A stretch of DNA of 64,000 bases from Streptomyces sp. JB150 (lineage in GTDB: Bacteria; Actinomycetota; Actinomycetes; Streptomycetales; Streptomycetaceae). Shown here in pieces: positions 8,869 to 17,513 of the stretch; the stretch's first letter is position 1; every line of letters begins with the position of its first letter. The notes under the pieces were generated by a model. The model ran no database searches and was not told the origin of the DNA. It saw nothing but the letters and a program-made list of their open reading frames with translations. The DNA lies in contig NZ_CP049780.1 of the NCBI RefSeq assembly GCF_011193355.1, positions 5,375,803 to 5,439,802 on the forward strand, given 5' to 3'. The position numbers were made by a program, and so were the translations under genes.

Positions 8869-9456
8869 CTACTTCAGCCGCGCCATCAGCGCGTGCTCGA
8901 CCAGCGTGATCAGGGCGGACTTGGCGTCCGCCCGGTGCCGGGCGTCGGTGGTGATGATCGGGGTGTCCGGCCCGATCTGCAGCGCCTCGCGCACCTCGTC
9001 GGGCGTGTACGGCTGGTGCCCGTCGAAGCCGTTGAGCGCCACCACGAACGGCAGCCCGCTGTTCTCGAAGTAGTCGACCGCGGGGAAGCAGTCGGCCAGC
9101 CGCCGGGTGTCCACGAGGACCACCGCGCCGATGGCGCCGCGCACCAGGTCGTCCCACATGAACCAGAAGCGGTCCTGGCCCGGTGTGCCGAACAGGTACA
9201 GGATCAGGTCCTGGTCGAGCGTGATACGTCCGAAGTCCATGGCGACCGTCGTGGTCGTCTTGTCCCCGGTGTGAGTGAGGTCGTCGATGCCCGCCGAGGC
9301 GGACGTCATGACGGCCTCCGTGCGCAGCGGGTTGATCTCCGAGACGGCGCCGACGAACGTGGTCTTGCCCACGCCGAAGCCGCCCGCCACCACGATCTTC
9401 GCGGACGTGGTGGAACGTCCTGGAGCGACGGCCCCGCTAGAGCTTGCGAAGTCCAC
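8869..9456 (-). CDS. cvnD1: Conservon GTP-binding protein CvnD (first conservon)
   Basis: A 195-residue GTPase with P-loop GGFGVGKTT, the FGTPGQDRF switch and ALNGFDG. It matches cvnD2 except for two extra linker residues and four substitutions (Val for Ile, His for Asn, Ala for Thr, Lys for Arg). Its start lies 20 bases inside cvnC1, the same overlap as in the other conservon. It is the presumed GTP switch of this conservon. The near-identity suggests that the two CvnD proteins are interchangeable or kept alike by gene conversion. Confidence 0.95.
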   Translation of the reverse strand: MDFASSSGAVAPGRSTTSAKIVVAGGFGVGKTTFVGAVSEINPLRTEAVMTSASAGIDDLTHTGDKTTTTVAMDFGRITLDQDLILYLFGTPGQDRFWFMWDDLVRGAIGAVVLVDTRRLADCFPAVDYFENSGLPFVVALNGFDGHQPYTPDEVREALQIGPDTPIITTDARHRADAKSALITLVEHALMARLK

Positions 9457-9835
9457 TGAGCACCCTTTCGAGCAGTGTCACGTCCGGCGCACCGCCGTTG
9501 TTCTCGTCGCCACCCGGCTGGTGGACGGCCACCAGTCCGGCCTCGGCCAGGTCCGCGACCAGGATCCGGGCCACACCGAGCGGCATGTTCAGCAGCGCCG
9601 ACACCTCGGCGACCGACTTCACCTCGCGGCACAGATGGCAGATGCGCTGGTGCTCGGGAAGCAGCCCCATGAGCGCTGCCGGGTCGGCCGTCGTGCTGAT
9701 CAGGGCCTCGAGGGCGAGCTGGTAGCGCGGCCGGGTCCGGCCGCCGGTCATCGCGTAGGGACGAACCAGCGGCTGGTCGCCCTCGTCCCCGTACGGATCT
9801 GAGTACGGATCATGAGAGGCGGTGGGCGGGGTCAT
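9437..9835 (-). CDS. cvnC1: Conservon DUF742 protein CvnC (first conservon)
   Basis: A 132-residue DUF742 protein. The ATG at 9835 has a perfect GGAGG five bases upstream; a longer open frame exists but lacks a ribosome site. After about 20 Asp/Tyr-rich residues comes LVRPYAMTGGRTRPRYQLA, then EHQRICHLCREVKSVAEVS and LGVARILVADLAEAGLV, matching cvnC2 in the domain but without its long Pro/Gln arm. It overlaps cvnD1 by 20 bases, indicating coupled translation. Confidence 0.93.
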   Translation of the reverse strand: MTPPTASHDPYSDPYGDEGDQPLVRPYAMTGGRTRPRYQLALEALISTTADPAALMGLLPEHQRICHLCREVKSVAEVSALLNMPLGVARILVADLAEAGLVAVHQPGGDENNGGAPDVTLLERVLSGLRKL

Positions 9836-9947
9836 GAATCCTCCGGGCGGGACAGCAAGTCGGTCAGTCAAGCCGTCTGAGCGGGGCCGGTGGGGGGATT
9901 GTGGCGGCCGGACGGTGATTTGGTGAGACGGGTGGATCTTGGGTCGG

Positions 9948-10370
9948 TCAGTGAAGCAGACTGCCTTGCAGTTCGGCGCGCAGGTCCGGCGTGAGCACCG
10001 CGCCCGCACGGTCCACGAGCAGGGCCATCTCGTAGCCGACGAGGCCGATGTCCGCCTCGGGGTGCGCCAGGACGGCCAGTGACGAGCCGTCCGAGATGGA
10101 CATGAGGAAGAGGAATCCCCGCTCCATCTCGACGACGGTCTGTGCCACGGTGCCGCCCTCGAAGATCCGGGACGCTCCGGCCGTCAGCGAGGTGAGCCCC
10201 GACGCCACGGCCGCCAGCTGGTCGGCCCGGTCGCGCGGGAAGCCCTCGGAGAGCGCCAGCAGAAGGCCGTCGGCGGACACGACGACGGTGTGGGACACCC
10301 CGGGGGTGTTGTCCACGAAGTTGGTGATCAACCAGTTCAGATTCTGTGCCGCCTGGCTCATCTGACTCAA
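9948..10370 (-). CDS. cvnB1: Conservon roadblock/LC7 protein CvnB (first conservon)
   Basis: A 140-residue roadblock/LC7 protein that differs from cvnB2 at only seven positions in the shared 137 residues. The likely start is TTG at 10370, directly after the cvnA1 stop codon and 6 bases from AGGAG; the in-frame ATG three codons later lacks a site at the right distance. Roadblock proteins scaffold small GTPases, here CvnD1. A 112-base gap separates the gene from cvnC1. Confidence 0.92.
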   Translation of the reverse strand: MSQMSQAAQNLNWLITNFVDNTPGVSHTVVVSADGLLLALSEGFPRDRADQLAAVASGLTSLTAGASRIFEGGTVAQTVVEMERGFLFLMSISDGSSLAVLAHPEADIGLVGYEMALLVDRAGAVLTPDLRAELQGSLLH

Positions 10371-13300
10371 CTAGCGCTCCTGCGGGTGAGTGGGGCTCGG
10401 GAAACTGCCCGTCTGGCCCGAACCGGCCTGACGGCCCTGTGCGATACCCCGACGGAGGTTGGTCAGCCGGCCGCGTACGTCCTGGGGAGCACGCGAGACC
10501 TGCGGACCGCTCTGCACCGGCTGCTGCTGCGCGGTGCCCGGGACGAGGTTCGCCCTCGGCACCCGGCGCGGCAGGCCGGACGTGGTGACCCCGCCTGCGG
10601 CGGGCTGGCGGACGCGCTCGGCCTGCTTCACGAGGTCGTCGTTCGGCGAGCTGCGCCAGGCGGCCGAGGCCGCCCGCTGCGGTCCGGAGGGAGTCTGCGG
10701 CTGCTGGGCGCGGTCCGGCGCGGAGCCGTTGCCCTGCGCCTGCTCGGGCCGGGCCTGCGGCGCGGGCCGGCCCGCCTGACCCTGCTGGGCCTGCTGACCC
10801 TGCTGGCCGTGGAACCAGTTGGTCTCCAGCGTGTCGTACAGCGGCGTACGCCCGTCGCCGGGGCCGGTCGCCGGCGGCAGCGCCTCCGGCTCGGTACGCC
10901 CGGGCCGGGCCTGCGCGCGCTGCGGACCGCGCTGGGCACCGAAGTCGTTCTGGCCGTGCTGCCGGCCGCCGGGCAGGGCGTGCCGGCCGGTGGCCGAGCC
11001 GTCCTGCGCCGGAACCGGGAACTGGCCGGTGGAGCCGTTGTCGTAGCCCTGCGGCTGGGCCGCCGGGAACTGGCCGGTCGAGCCGTTGTCGTACGCCTGC
11101 GGCTGAGCGGCCGGGAACTGCCCGGTCGAGCCGTTGTCGTACGCCTGCGGGGCGGGGGACTGGCCCGTGGTGGAGCCGTCGTACCCCTGCTGGGCGGCGA
11201 ACTGGCCGGTGGAGCCGTTGTCGTAGCCCTGCGGCTGGGCGGCCGGGAACTGGCCGGTGCCCGACGGGTCGCCCGCGGCGGGCGTGCCGAACACGTCCGG
11301 GCGGACGAACTGGCCGGTCTGCTGCGGGCCGTTCGTGCCCGGGTGGCCGTAGCCGGTACCGGCGGGCGGCACCTGGTGCTCGTCACCGCGCGGGATCGCC
11401 GGCATCTCGGCGGTGGCGCCGGGACCCTGGCGGTCGTCGACCGGTGCCATCCGGGAGGTCTGCGCGGCGTCCGGCTCCTCGTGACCGCGCGGGGCGTCCA
11501 GCGAGGCACGGCCCAGCGGCGGCTGGGCGTTCTCGTCGCTCCAGCTGGGCACGCGCTGCGGGCTGCCGCCCGGCAGCTCGGCGCGCGCCCCGCCGCGCGG
11601 CGGCAGCTGCGGCCGGCGGCCGCGCCGGCCGCGCTCGCCGTTCTGGTCGTTGCGGTTCGCGGTACCGCGCTGCGGCGCCACGGGGCCGCGGGCGTCCTGA
11701 CCCTGACCCTGGCCTTGGCCCTGCGGCGCGCCGGCGGCCTGCAGACCCTGCGGGGCACCGGCACCGGCACCTGCGGGCGCCGGACGGCCCTGCTGCGGCG
11801 CGGGACCACCCTGCGGTCCGCGCGGGGCGCCGGGCGCACCCGGCCCGCCCGGACGGCCGGCCCCGTCCCGGCCGGGCAGCGCGACGCGCGGCCCCTGGCC
11901 GGCCCCGAGCAGTCCGCCACCGGCACCGCCGCCGAGGGCACCACTGTTCTGGCGGCGCGCCGCGGCAGCGCCCGCGGCGGCCTGCGCCGCGGCCGGACCG
12001 CCGGAGATGCCGGGGCCCTGACCCTGCTTGGGCTGCGGCTTCTTGCCGCCCTGGGCGACGTCGACGGGCAGCATGACCAGCGCGGTCGTACCGCCGGAGT
12101 CCGACGGGCGCAGCTGGATGCGGATGCCGTGGCGCTGGGACAGCCGGCCGACCACGAACAGACCCATGCGGCGGGAGACCGAGACGTCCACGGTGGGCGG
12201 CGAGGCGAGCCGCTCGTTGATCGCGGCCAGGTCCTCGGGGGACAGACCGATACCGGTGTCGTGGATCTCGATCAGCACCCGCCCGTCGGGCAGGGCGTGA
12301 CCGGTGACCTTGACCTTGGTCTGCGGCGAGGAGAACGAGGTGGCGTTCTCCAGCAGCTCGGCGAGCAGGTGCACGAGGTCGTTGACGACCCGGCCGGCGA
12401 CCTGCGTGGTCGGCACGGCGGCCAGCTCGATGCGCTCGTACTGCTCCACCTCGGACGCGGCGGCGCGCAGCACGTCGACCAGCGGGACCGGGCGGGTCCA
12501 GCGCCGGCCGGGCTCCTCGCCCGCGAGGACGAGGAGGTTCTCGCCGTTACGGCGCATACGCGTGGCGAGGTGGTCCAGCTTGAACAGGGAGGCCAGCTGG
12601 TCCGGGTCGGCCTCGCGGGACTCCAGTTCGGAGATCAGCGACAGCTGGCGCTGGATCAGGCCCTGGGAGCGGCGCGAGAGGTTGGTGAACATCGCGTTGA
12701 CGTTGCCCCGCAGCAGGGCCTGCTCGGCGGCGAGGCGGACCGCCTCGCGGTGCACGTCGTCGAAGGCCGCGGCCACCCGGCCGATCTCGTCCCGGGAGTG
12801 CACGCCGACCGACTCCACGGACGTGTCGACGTCCTGCGGGTCGGCCTCGGACAGCTGCTTGACCAGCTCGGGCAGGCGCTCGGAGGCGACCTTGGTCGCG
12901 GTGTCCTCCAGCCGGCGCAGCGAGCGGATCATGGAGCGGGCCACCACGAACGCGCCGACCAGCGACACACCGAGCACGAGCAGGATCAGCGCACCGGAGA
13001 TGATCGCTTCCTGCTCCGACTCGCTGCGCAGCTCGCGGGCCTTCTGCTCCATCTCCTCGAGCAGCGTGCGCTCGATCTTCTTCATCTGCTCGATCTTCGC
13101 CGAGCTGTCGTCCAGCCAGTCCTGGTACGAGCGCTTCTCCAGGCCCTCCAGGCCCTCGGGCCGGCCGAACGCGCGCGAGGCGTACAGGTCGGTGGCCTCG
13201 ATGGTGGCGTTGCCCTCTTCGATGGGCTCCAGCAGCTCGGCGGCGTTCTCGTCGCCGTAGATGCTCCGGAAGCTGCTGATGTCCGACTTCTGGCTCTGCA

Positions 13301-14198
13301 GCGCCGACTCGGCGTACAGGCGGTCGTTCGCGGAGAGGTTGCCGTAGGTGGTCTTGTTCGCGGGCAGGGCCGCGGCGAGGATCGCGCGCTGGACGGACGC
13401 GTACTCCTTGGCGGACGAGAAGGCCGCCAGGGCGCGCGTGCGCTGGATCATCTCGGGGTTGCTGGTCGCCTCGGCCATGTCCTGCGACAGATCGAGCAGG
13501 TTCTCGATCAGCCGGTGGTAGGCCTCGACGGTCTGCATGTTGTTGTTCTTGGCCTCGTAGGCCGTGCTGCGGACCTTGTTCAGGGTCATCAGGTCGCGCG
13601 CCAGGCCGACGACGCTGTCACGCACGCCCTGGAGGTTGCCGTCCCGGCTGGCGCTGTCGATCTCCTCGGAGGAGTCGAGGAAGTTCTTCAGCGCGCGGTC
13701 GGTCTTGTCCCGGTAGCCCTTGACGGTGATGGCGCTGGAGGTCGAGCCGTGGGCCAGCGGGCCGGCGGACTTGTCGCGCTCCTCCTGGAGCGCCGCGGCC
13801 AGCACGGTGGCCTGCTCGGTCATGTCCGTCAGCAGCTTCATGTTGTCGAGCTGCTGCATGTCCTCCATGGACTGGCTGATGCGCATCGCGCCCAGCGAGG
13901 TGGCCGCGACCACGGGGAGGGTGAGCAGCGCGACCAGGCGGGTCGAGATCCGCCAGTTGCGCAGGGCTATTCGAGGGCCGGGGCCGGTCGGGCCCTGCGG
14001 GGGCTTCACGGCCGGCGCGGGGCTCGCCGGGCCGGCGGGCGCGGACGTGCCGGGCCGCCCGGAGCGCGTGCCGCCGTCACCGGACGGGCCCTGGCCCTGG
14101 GCGTGCTGGGGCGAGGAGCTGCCGGCCATGGGGCCAGTCCCGCCGTGCGGCTCCGGCTCCGCCGAACCGCTGCCATCCCTCTTGAAACGTCCCTGCAC
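10371..14198 (-). CDS. cvnA1: Conservon sensor histidine kinase-like protein CvnA (first conservon)
   Basis: A 1275-residue membrane sensor. The GTG start at 14198 has AGAGG 11 bases upstream, the same spacing as cvnA2. A Pro/Gly-rich cytoplasmic segment of about 85 residues precedes the first membrane helix (LVALLTLPVVAATSLGAM), followed by an extracellular NIT-type domain, a second helix (IISGALILLVLGVSLVGAFVVA), HAMP, the KLDHLATRMRRNGENLL segment and a HATPase domain (LAELLENATSFSSP, DTGIGL). The last roughly 500 residues are low-complexity and include six STGQ-centred repeats of 14-16 residues. The sensor domain has diverged from cvnA2 while the kinase core stays similar, suggesting that the two conservons read different signals through nearly identical partners. 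Confidence 0.92.
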   Translation of the reverse strand: MQGRFKRDGSGSAEPEPHGGTGPMAGSSSPQHAQGQGPSGDGGTRSGRPGTSAPAGPASPAPAVKPPQGPTGPGPRIALRNWRISTRLVALLTLPVVAATSLGAMRISQSMEDMQQLDNMKLLTDMTEQATVLAAALQEERDKSAGPLAHGSTSSAITVKGYRDKTDRALKNFLDSSEEIDSASRDGNLQGVRDSVVGLARDLMTLNKVRSTAYEAKNNNMQTVEAYHRLIENLLDLSQDMAEATSNPEMIQRTRALAAFSSAKEYASVQRAILAAALPANKTTYGNLSANDRLYAESALQSQKSDISSFRSIYGDENAAELLEPIEEGNATIEATDLYASRAFGRPEGLEGLEKRSYQDWLDDSSAKIEQMKKIERTLLEEMEQKARELRSESEQEAIISGALILLVLGVSLVGAFVVARSMIRSLRRLEDTATKVASERLPELVKQLSEADPQDVDTSVESVGVHSRDEIGRVAAAFDDVHREAVRLAAEQALLRGNVNAMFTNLSRRSQGLIQRQLSLISELESREADPDQLASLFKLDHLATRMRRNGENLLVLAGEEPGRRWTRPVPLVDVLRAAASEVEQYERIELAAVPTTQVAGRVVNDLVHLLAELLENATSFSSPQTKVKVTGHALPDGRVLIEIHDTGIGLSPEDLAAINERLASPPTVDVSVSRRMGLFVVGRLSQRHGIRIQLRPSDSGGTTALVMLPVDVAQGGKKPQPKQGQGPGISGGPAAAQAAAGAAAARRQNSGALGGGAGGGLLGAGQGPRVALPGRDGAGRPGGPGAPGAPRGPQGGPAPQQGRPAPAGAGAGAPQGLQAAGAPQGQGQGQGQDARGPVAPQRGTANRNDQNGERGRRGRRPQLPPRGGARAELPGGSPQRVPSWSDENAQPPLGRASLDAPRGHEEPDAAQTSRMAPVDDRQGPGATAEMPAIPRGDEHQVPPAGTGYGHPGTNGPQQTGQFVRPDVFGTPAAGDPSGTGQFPAAQPQGYDNGSTGQFAAQQGYDGSTTGQSPAPQAYDNGSTGQFPAAQPQAYDNGSTGQFPAAQPQGYDNGSTGQFPVPAQDGSATGRHALPGGRQHGQNDFGAQRGPQRAQARPGRTEPEALPPATGPGDGRTPLYDTLETNWFHGQQGQQAQQGQAGRPAPQARPEQAQGNGSAPDRAQQPQTPSGPQRAASAAWRSSPNDDLVKQAERVRQPAAGGVTTSGLPRRVPRANLVPGTAQQQPVQSGPQVSRAPQDVRGRLTNLRRGIAQGRQAGSGQTGSFPSPTHPQER
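11019..11258 (-). repeat. In-frame tandem repeats in the C-terminal tail of CvnA1
   Basis: Six copies of a unit built on YDNGSTGQFPAAQPQ. The DNA core tggccggt (or a close variant) recurs at 11023, 11071, 11119, 11161, 11203 and 11251, with spacings of 48, 48, 42, 42 and 48 bases. All spacings are multiples of three. The repeats are coding, not a CRISPR or intergenic array. Confidence 0.9.
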
Positions 14199-14748
14199 TA
14201 GCGTCGCAACCTCTGGACCAGGCGTCCCTCCGCGAACGGAAGGACGGTGTCGGCGTCGTCGGGGACGCCCTGAATACGTCCCCGGGTGGTCGTGAGTGAC
14301 CGGCGCTGGCTTCCCCCTTCTCGCCGCCACTCGGCGCTGTTCTCGCGCCCTTGTGCGCCGGCTCGTTCCTGCGGCGGTCCGTGGAATTCCAGCACAGTGC
14401 AGGATCTCCAACAAGGTCCGTTGGTCAGGCTGTGACCTCCGTGACAGCACGTGAGGGCCGGGTCACGAGATGTAGACCCGAGTCCCCCTTATAACGGACA
14501 TTCCCGTACGAGTCGCCGAGGCGGGCGCGGTGTCCCAGTCGCCATGATCAGGAGCGGAATGGTCGCTTCAGATGGCTAATGTCCGATTCGCGGGAATGGG
14601 TCGCGAGGGAGAAATGACCGATTTGGGCAAGAGTTCGTGAGCAAACTCACACGCAGATCGTGAACACTTCCGCCGTTTGACGGGAATCCGCATGTTTAGC
14701 CTGACGCTTTACAGGAGTCACCGTTCTGCCAACGACCCAAGGACACCC
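14199..14748. other. Divergent intergenic region between cvnA1 and the 61-residue gene
   Basis: These 550 bases carry no recognisable gene. They must hold the cvnA1 promoter and leader (minus strand) and the promoter of the small gene (plus strand). The stretch 14480-14720 is clearly poorer in G+C than its surroundings, as regulatory regions are. TATAAG on the minus strand near 14490 is a possible -10 and TTGACG at 14677 a possible -35, but neither has a convincing partner. Confidence 0.5.
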
Positions 14749-14934
14749 GTGAAGACGACGACGATGTTCCACAGAATTGCCAACCCGCGGCGCACGACGC
14801 TGGCGCACCTGAAGGACGCCGGCGAACTGCAGACCCCGGTGCAGCCGGAGCACCCCGTCGAGCTGCCGTCCCAGACGGCCAACCCCAAGCGTACGGTGCT
14901 CATGGAGATCCCGGCCGGCGCCGCCGCCGAGTAG
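14749..14934 (+). CDS. Small protein of unknown function with two ANP-x-RT repeats
   Basis: A 61-residue protein not assigned to any family. The GTG at 14749 follows AAGGA by five bases; an ATG five codons later is possible. It contains two similar segments, IANPRRTTL near residue 11 and TANPKRTVL near residue 43, joined by a Pro/Gln/Glu-rich linker. No membrane helix, signal peptide or cysteine is present. It is divergent from cvnA1 and followed by its own strong terminator, so it is probably a monocistronic gene. Codon usage and the ribosome site favour a real gene. Confidence 0.65.
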   Translation: MKTTTMFHRIANPRRTTLAHLKDAGELQTPVQPEHPVELPSQTANPKRTVLMEIPAGAAAE

Positions 14935-14956
14935 ATCCCCCGCACCACGGGTCGAC

Positions 14957-14991
14957 CAGGGCGCCTCGCGCGGATTGCGCGAGGCGCCCTG
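14957..14991 (+). terminator. Hairpin terminator after the 61-residue gene
   Basis: Perfect 15-bp arms, cagggcgcctcgcgc (14957-14971) and gcgcgaggcgccctg (14977-14991), with loop ggatt, followed by ccctt. Confidence 0.85.
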
Positions 14992-15054
14992 CCCTTGCCG
15001 CGTTAGCCTGGAGCGTCAGACTCCCGCCGCCTAGGTCAAGGGGCAAAGCATCCC

Positions 15055-15840
15055 GTGCGCATCGCCAGGTTCTCCATCGACGGGAACGTCGCCTTCGGCG
15101 CGGTCGAGGGCGACAAGCCGGACGAGCTCGTCCTCGACATCATCAAGGGCATCCCGTTCGCGGACTTCGAGCTCTCCGGTACGAAGGTGCCGGTGAGCAA
15201 GGTCAGGCTGCTGCCGCCGGTGCTCCCCAACAAGGTCGTGGCCTTCGGCCGCAACTACGCGGAGCACGCGCGCGAGCTGGGCAACGAGGTCCCCGAGGCG
15301 CCCTTCGCCTTCTTCAAGCCGTCGACCTCGGTCATCGGCCCCGGCGACGACATCCAGTACCCCTCCTTCTCGGAGGAGCTCCACCACGAGGCCGAGCTGG
15401 CCGTGGTGATCGGCCGGATGTGCCGCGAGGTGCCGCGGGACCGCGTCAGGGACGTGATCTTCGGCTACACCTGCGCCAACGACATCACCGCCCGCGACGT
15501 GCAGCGGCGCGAGAAGCAGTGGGCACGGGCCAAGGGCTTCGACACCTCCTGCCCGCTGGGCCCCTGGGTGGAGACCGGACTGGACCTGGAGCAGGCCTCC
15601 GACCTGACCGTCCAGCTCACCGTCAACGGTGAACAGCGCCAGCTCGGCCGCACGAGCGAGATGATCCACTCCATCGAGGACCTGATCGTCAACATCTCCG
15701 AGGCGATGACCCTGCTCCCCGGCGACGTGATCCTCACCGGCACCCCCGCAGGGGTCGGCCCCCTGAACGTCGGCGACGAGGTCGCCGTCACCATCGAAGG
15801 CATCGGCACTCTCACCAACAAGGTTGTCAAGCGTGGCTAG
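15055..15840 (+). CDS. Fumarylacetoacetate hydrolase-family protein
   Basis: A 261-residue enzyme starting at GTG, of the FAH / 2-hydroxyhepta-2,4-diene-1,7-dioate isomerase family. Typical elements are [33 protein letters not shown], the metal ligands in [24 protein letters not shown] and [10 protein letters not shown]. These Mg-dependent enzymes cleave or isomerise beta-diketo acids, or act as acylpyruvases and oxaloacetate decarboxylases; the substrate cannot be read from sequence. The gene overlaps gltX by 8 bases, so the two are co-translated, an arrangement common in Streptomyces. Confidence 0.92.
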   Translation: MRIARFSIDGNVAFGAVEGDKPDELVLDIIKGIPFADFELSGTKVPVSKVRLLPPVLPNKVVAFGRNYAEHARELGNEVPEAPFAFFKPSTSVIGPGDDIQYPSFSEELHHEAELAVVIGRMCREVPRDRVRDVIFGYTCANDITARDVQRREKQWARAKGFDTSCPLGPWVETGLDLEQASDLTVQLTVNGEQRQLGRTSEMIHSIEDLIVNISEAMTLLPGDVILTGTPAGVGPLNVGDEVAVTIEGIGTLTNKVVKRG

Positions 15841-17317
15841 CGCACCCGGCTCTCCCGTACGCGTCCGTTTCTGTCCCTCGCCGACCGGTAACCCGCATGT
15901 GGGCCTGGTCCGCACCGCCCTGTTCAACTGGGCGTTCGCCCGGCACCACGGCGGCACCCTGGTCTTCCGCATCGAGGACACCGACGCGGCCCGCGACTCG
16001 GAGGAGTCGTACCGGCAGCTCCTCGACTCGATGCGCTGGCTCGGCTTCGACTGGGACGAGGGCCCCGAGGTCGGCGGCCCCCACGCGCCGTACCGCCAGT
16101 CGCAGCGCATGGACATCTACCGGGACGTCGCACAGAAGCTGCTCGACGGCGGCTACGCCTACCGCTGCTACTGCTCCCAGGAGGAGCTGGACACCCGCCG
16201 CGAGGCCGCCCGCGCCGCCGGCCGGCCGTCCGGCTACGACGGCCACTGCCGCGAGCTGACCGCCGCCCAGGTCGAGGAGTACGAGGCCCAGGGCCGCGAG
16301 CCGATCGTCCGCTTCCGGATGCCCGACGAGACGATCACCTTCACCGACCTGGTCCGCGGCGAGCTGACCTTCACCCCGGAGAACGTCCCGGACTACGGCA
16401 TCGTCCGCGCCAACGGCGCCCCGCTGTACACCCTGGTCAACCCGGTCGACGACGCCCTCATGGGGATCACCCACGTCCTGCGCGGCGAGGACCTGCTCTC
16501 CTCCACCCCCCGCCAGATCGCCCTGTACAAGGCGCTCATCGAGCTGGGCATCGCCGAGGGCATCCCCGAGTTCGGCCACCTGCCGTACGTCATGGGCGAG
16601 GGCAACAAGAAGCTCTCCAAGCGGGACCCGCAGTCGTCGCTGAACCTGTACCGCGAGCGCGGCTTCCTCCCCGAGGGCCTGCTCAACTACCTCTCGCTGC
16701 TGGGCTGGTCGCTCTCGGCCGACCAGGACATCTTCACGATGGACGAGATGGTCGCCGCCTTCGACGTGCGGGACGTGAACCCGAACCCGGCCCGCTTCGA
16801 CCTGAAGAAGTGCGAGGCGATCAACGGCGACCACATCCGCATGCTGGACGTGAAGGACTTCACGGAGCGCTGCCGCCCCTGGCTGAAGGCCCCCTTCGCC
16901 CCCTGGGCGCCGGAGGACTTCGACGAGGACCGCTGGCAGGCGATCGCCCCGCACGCCCAGACCCGCCTGAAGGTCCTGTCGGAGATCACCGACAACGTCG
17001 ACTTCCTCTTCCTGCCCGAGCCGGTCTTCGACGAGCCGAGCTGGACCAAGGCGATGAAGGAGGGCTCCGACGCCCTCCTGCGCACGGCCCGCGAGAAGCT
17101 GGAGGCCGCCGACTGGACCTCCGCGGAGTCCCTGAAGGAGGCCGTCCTGGCCGCCGGCGAGGCCCACGGCCTCAAGCTCGGCAAGGCCCAGGCCCCGGTC
17201 CGTGTCGCCGTCACCGGCCGCACGGTCGGCCTGCCGCTCTTCGAGTCCCTGGAGATCCTGGGCAGGGAGAAGACCCTCGCCCGCATCGACGCGGCGCTGG
17301 CGAAGCTGGCCGCGTAA
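15833..17317 (+). CDS. gltX: Glutamyl-tRNA synthetase
   Basis: A 494-residue class I aminoacyl-tRNA synthetase that charges tRNA-Glu. The HIGH-type motif is in [20 protein letters not shown], followed by FRIEDTD; a Cys-rich insert lies around [11 protein letters not shown] and DGHC, and the KMSKS-type motif is NKKLSKRD near residue 265. The GTG at 15833 is chosen because the upstream TTG would deepen the overlap with the previous gene. In many bacteria lacking glutaminyl-tRNA synthetase this enzyme also makes Glu-tRNA-Gln for the amidotransferase; that is likely here but not shown. Five tRNA genes for Gln and Glu lie about 1 kb downstream. Confidence 0.97.
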   Translation: MASAPGSPVRVRFCPSPTGNPHVGLVRTALFNWAFARHHGGTLVFRIEDTDAARDSEESYRQLLDSMRWLGFDWDEGPEVGGPHAPYRQSQRMDIYRDVAQKLLDGGYAYRCYCSQEELDTRREAARAAGRPSGYDGHCRELTAAQVEEYEAQGREPIVRFRMPDETITFTDLVRGELTFTPENVPDYGIVRANGAPLYTLVNPVDDALMGITHVLRGEDLLSSTPRQIALYKALIELGIAEGIPEFGHLPYVMGEGNKKLSKRDPQSSLNLYRERGFLPEGLLNYLSLLGWSLSADQDIFTMDEMVAAFDVRDVNPNPARFDLKKCEAINGDHIRMLDVKDFTERCRPWLKAPFAPWAPEDFDEDRWQAIAPHAQTRLKVLSEITDNVDFLFLPEPVFDEPSWTKAMKEGSDALLRTAREKLEAADWTSAESLKEAVLAAGEAHGLKLGKAQAPVRVAVTGRTVGLPLFESLEILGREKTLARIDAALAKLAA

Positions 17318-17334
17318 GGCCCACGCACACGTGA

Positions 17335-17369
17335 AGGGGCGGTACCCGGCACTTCCGGGTACCGCCCCT
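17335..17369 (+). terminator. Hairpin terminator after gltX
   Basis: Perfect 15-bp arms, aggggcggtacccgg (17335-17349) and ccgggtaccgcccct (17355-17369), with loop cactt. It ends the FAH-gltX unit. Confidence 0.88.
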
Positions 17370-17381
17370 GTCACATCCCGG

Positions 17382-17450
17382 TCACTGAGCGTCGGGCTCG
17401 TCGACCAGACAGGCGCTCTCGTCGAAGATCTCCAGCACGACGATCACCAT
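17382..17450 (-). CDS. Possible 22-residue peptide gene
   Basis: A short minus-strand frame between the gltX terminator and the HAD gene, reading MVIVVLEIFDESACLVDEPDAQ in shortened description: a hydrophobic start, one Cys and an acidic end. It looks more like protein than most shadow frames but has no clear ribosome site. It could be a real small gene or the end of a longer non-coding element. Low confidence. Confidence 0.25.
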   Translation of the reverse strand: MVIVVLEIFDESACLVDEPDAQ

Positions 17451-17513
17451 GACCGCCCCGTCCGCCCTGCGTTTTCCGCCCCGCGGCCCCGCCCGCCGCG
17501 TTACCGTCGGCTC

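Noticed and set aside
11019..11258. CRISPR-like direct repeats
   Set aside because: They are coding repeats inside cvnA1 with spacings in multiples of three, no unique spacers and no cas genes nearby.
10290..14201. A 1303-codon plus-strand open frame antisense to cvnA1
   Set aside because: It mirrors the GC-rich third positions of cvnA1, encodes a low-complexity Leu/Gly/Arg product and has no ribosome site.
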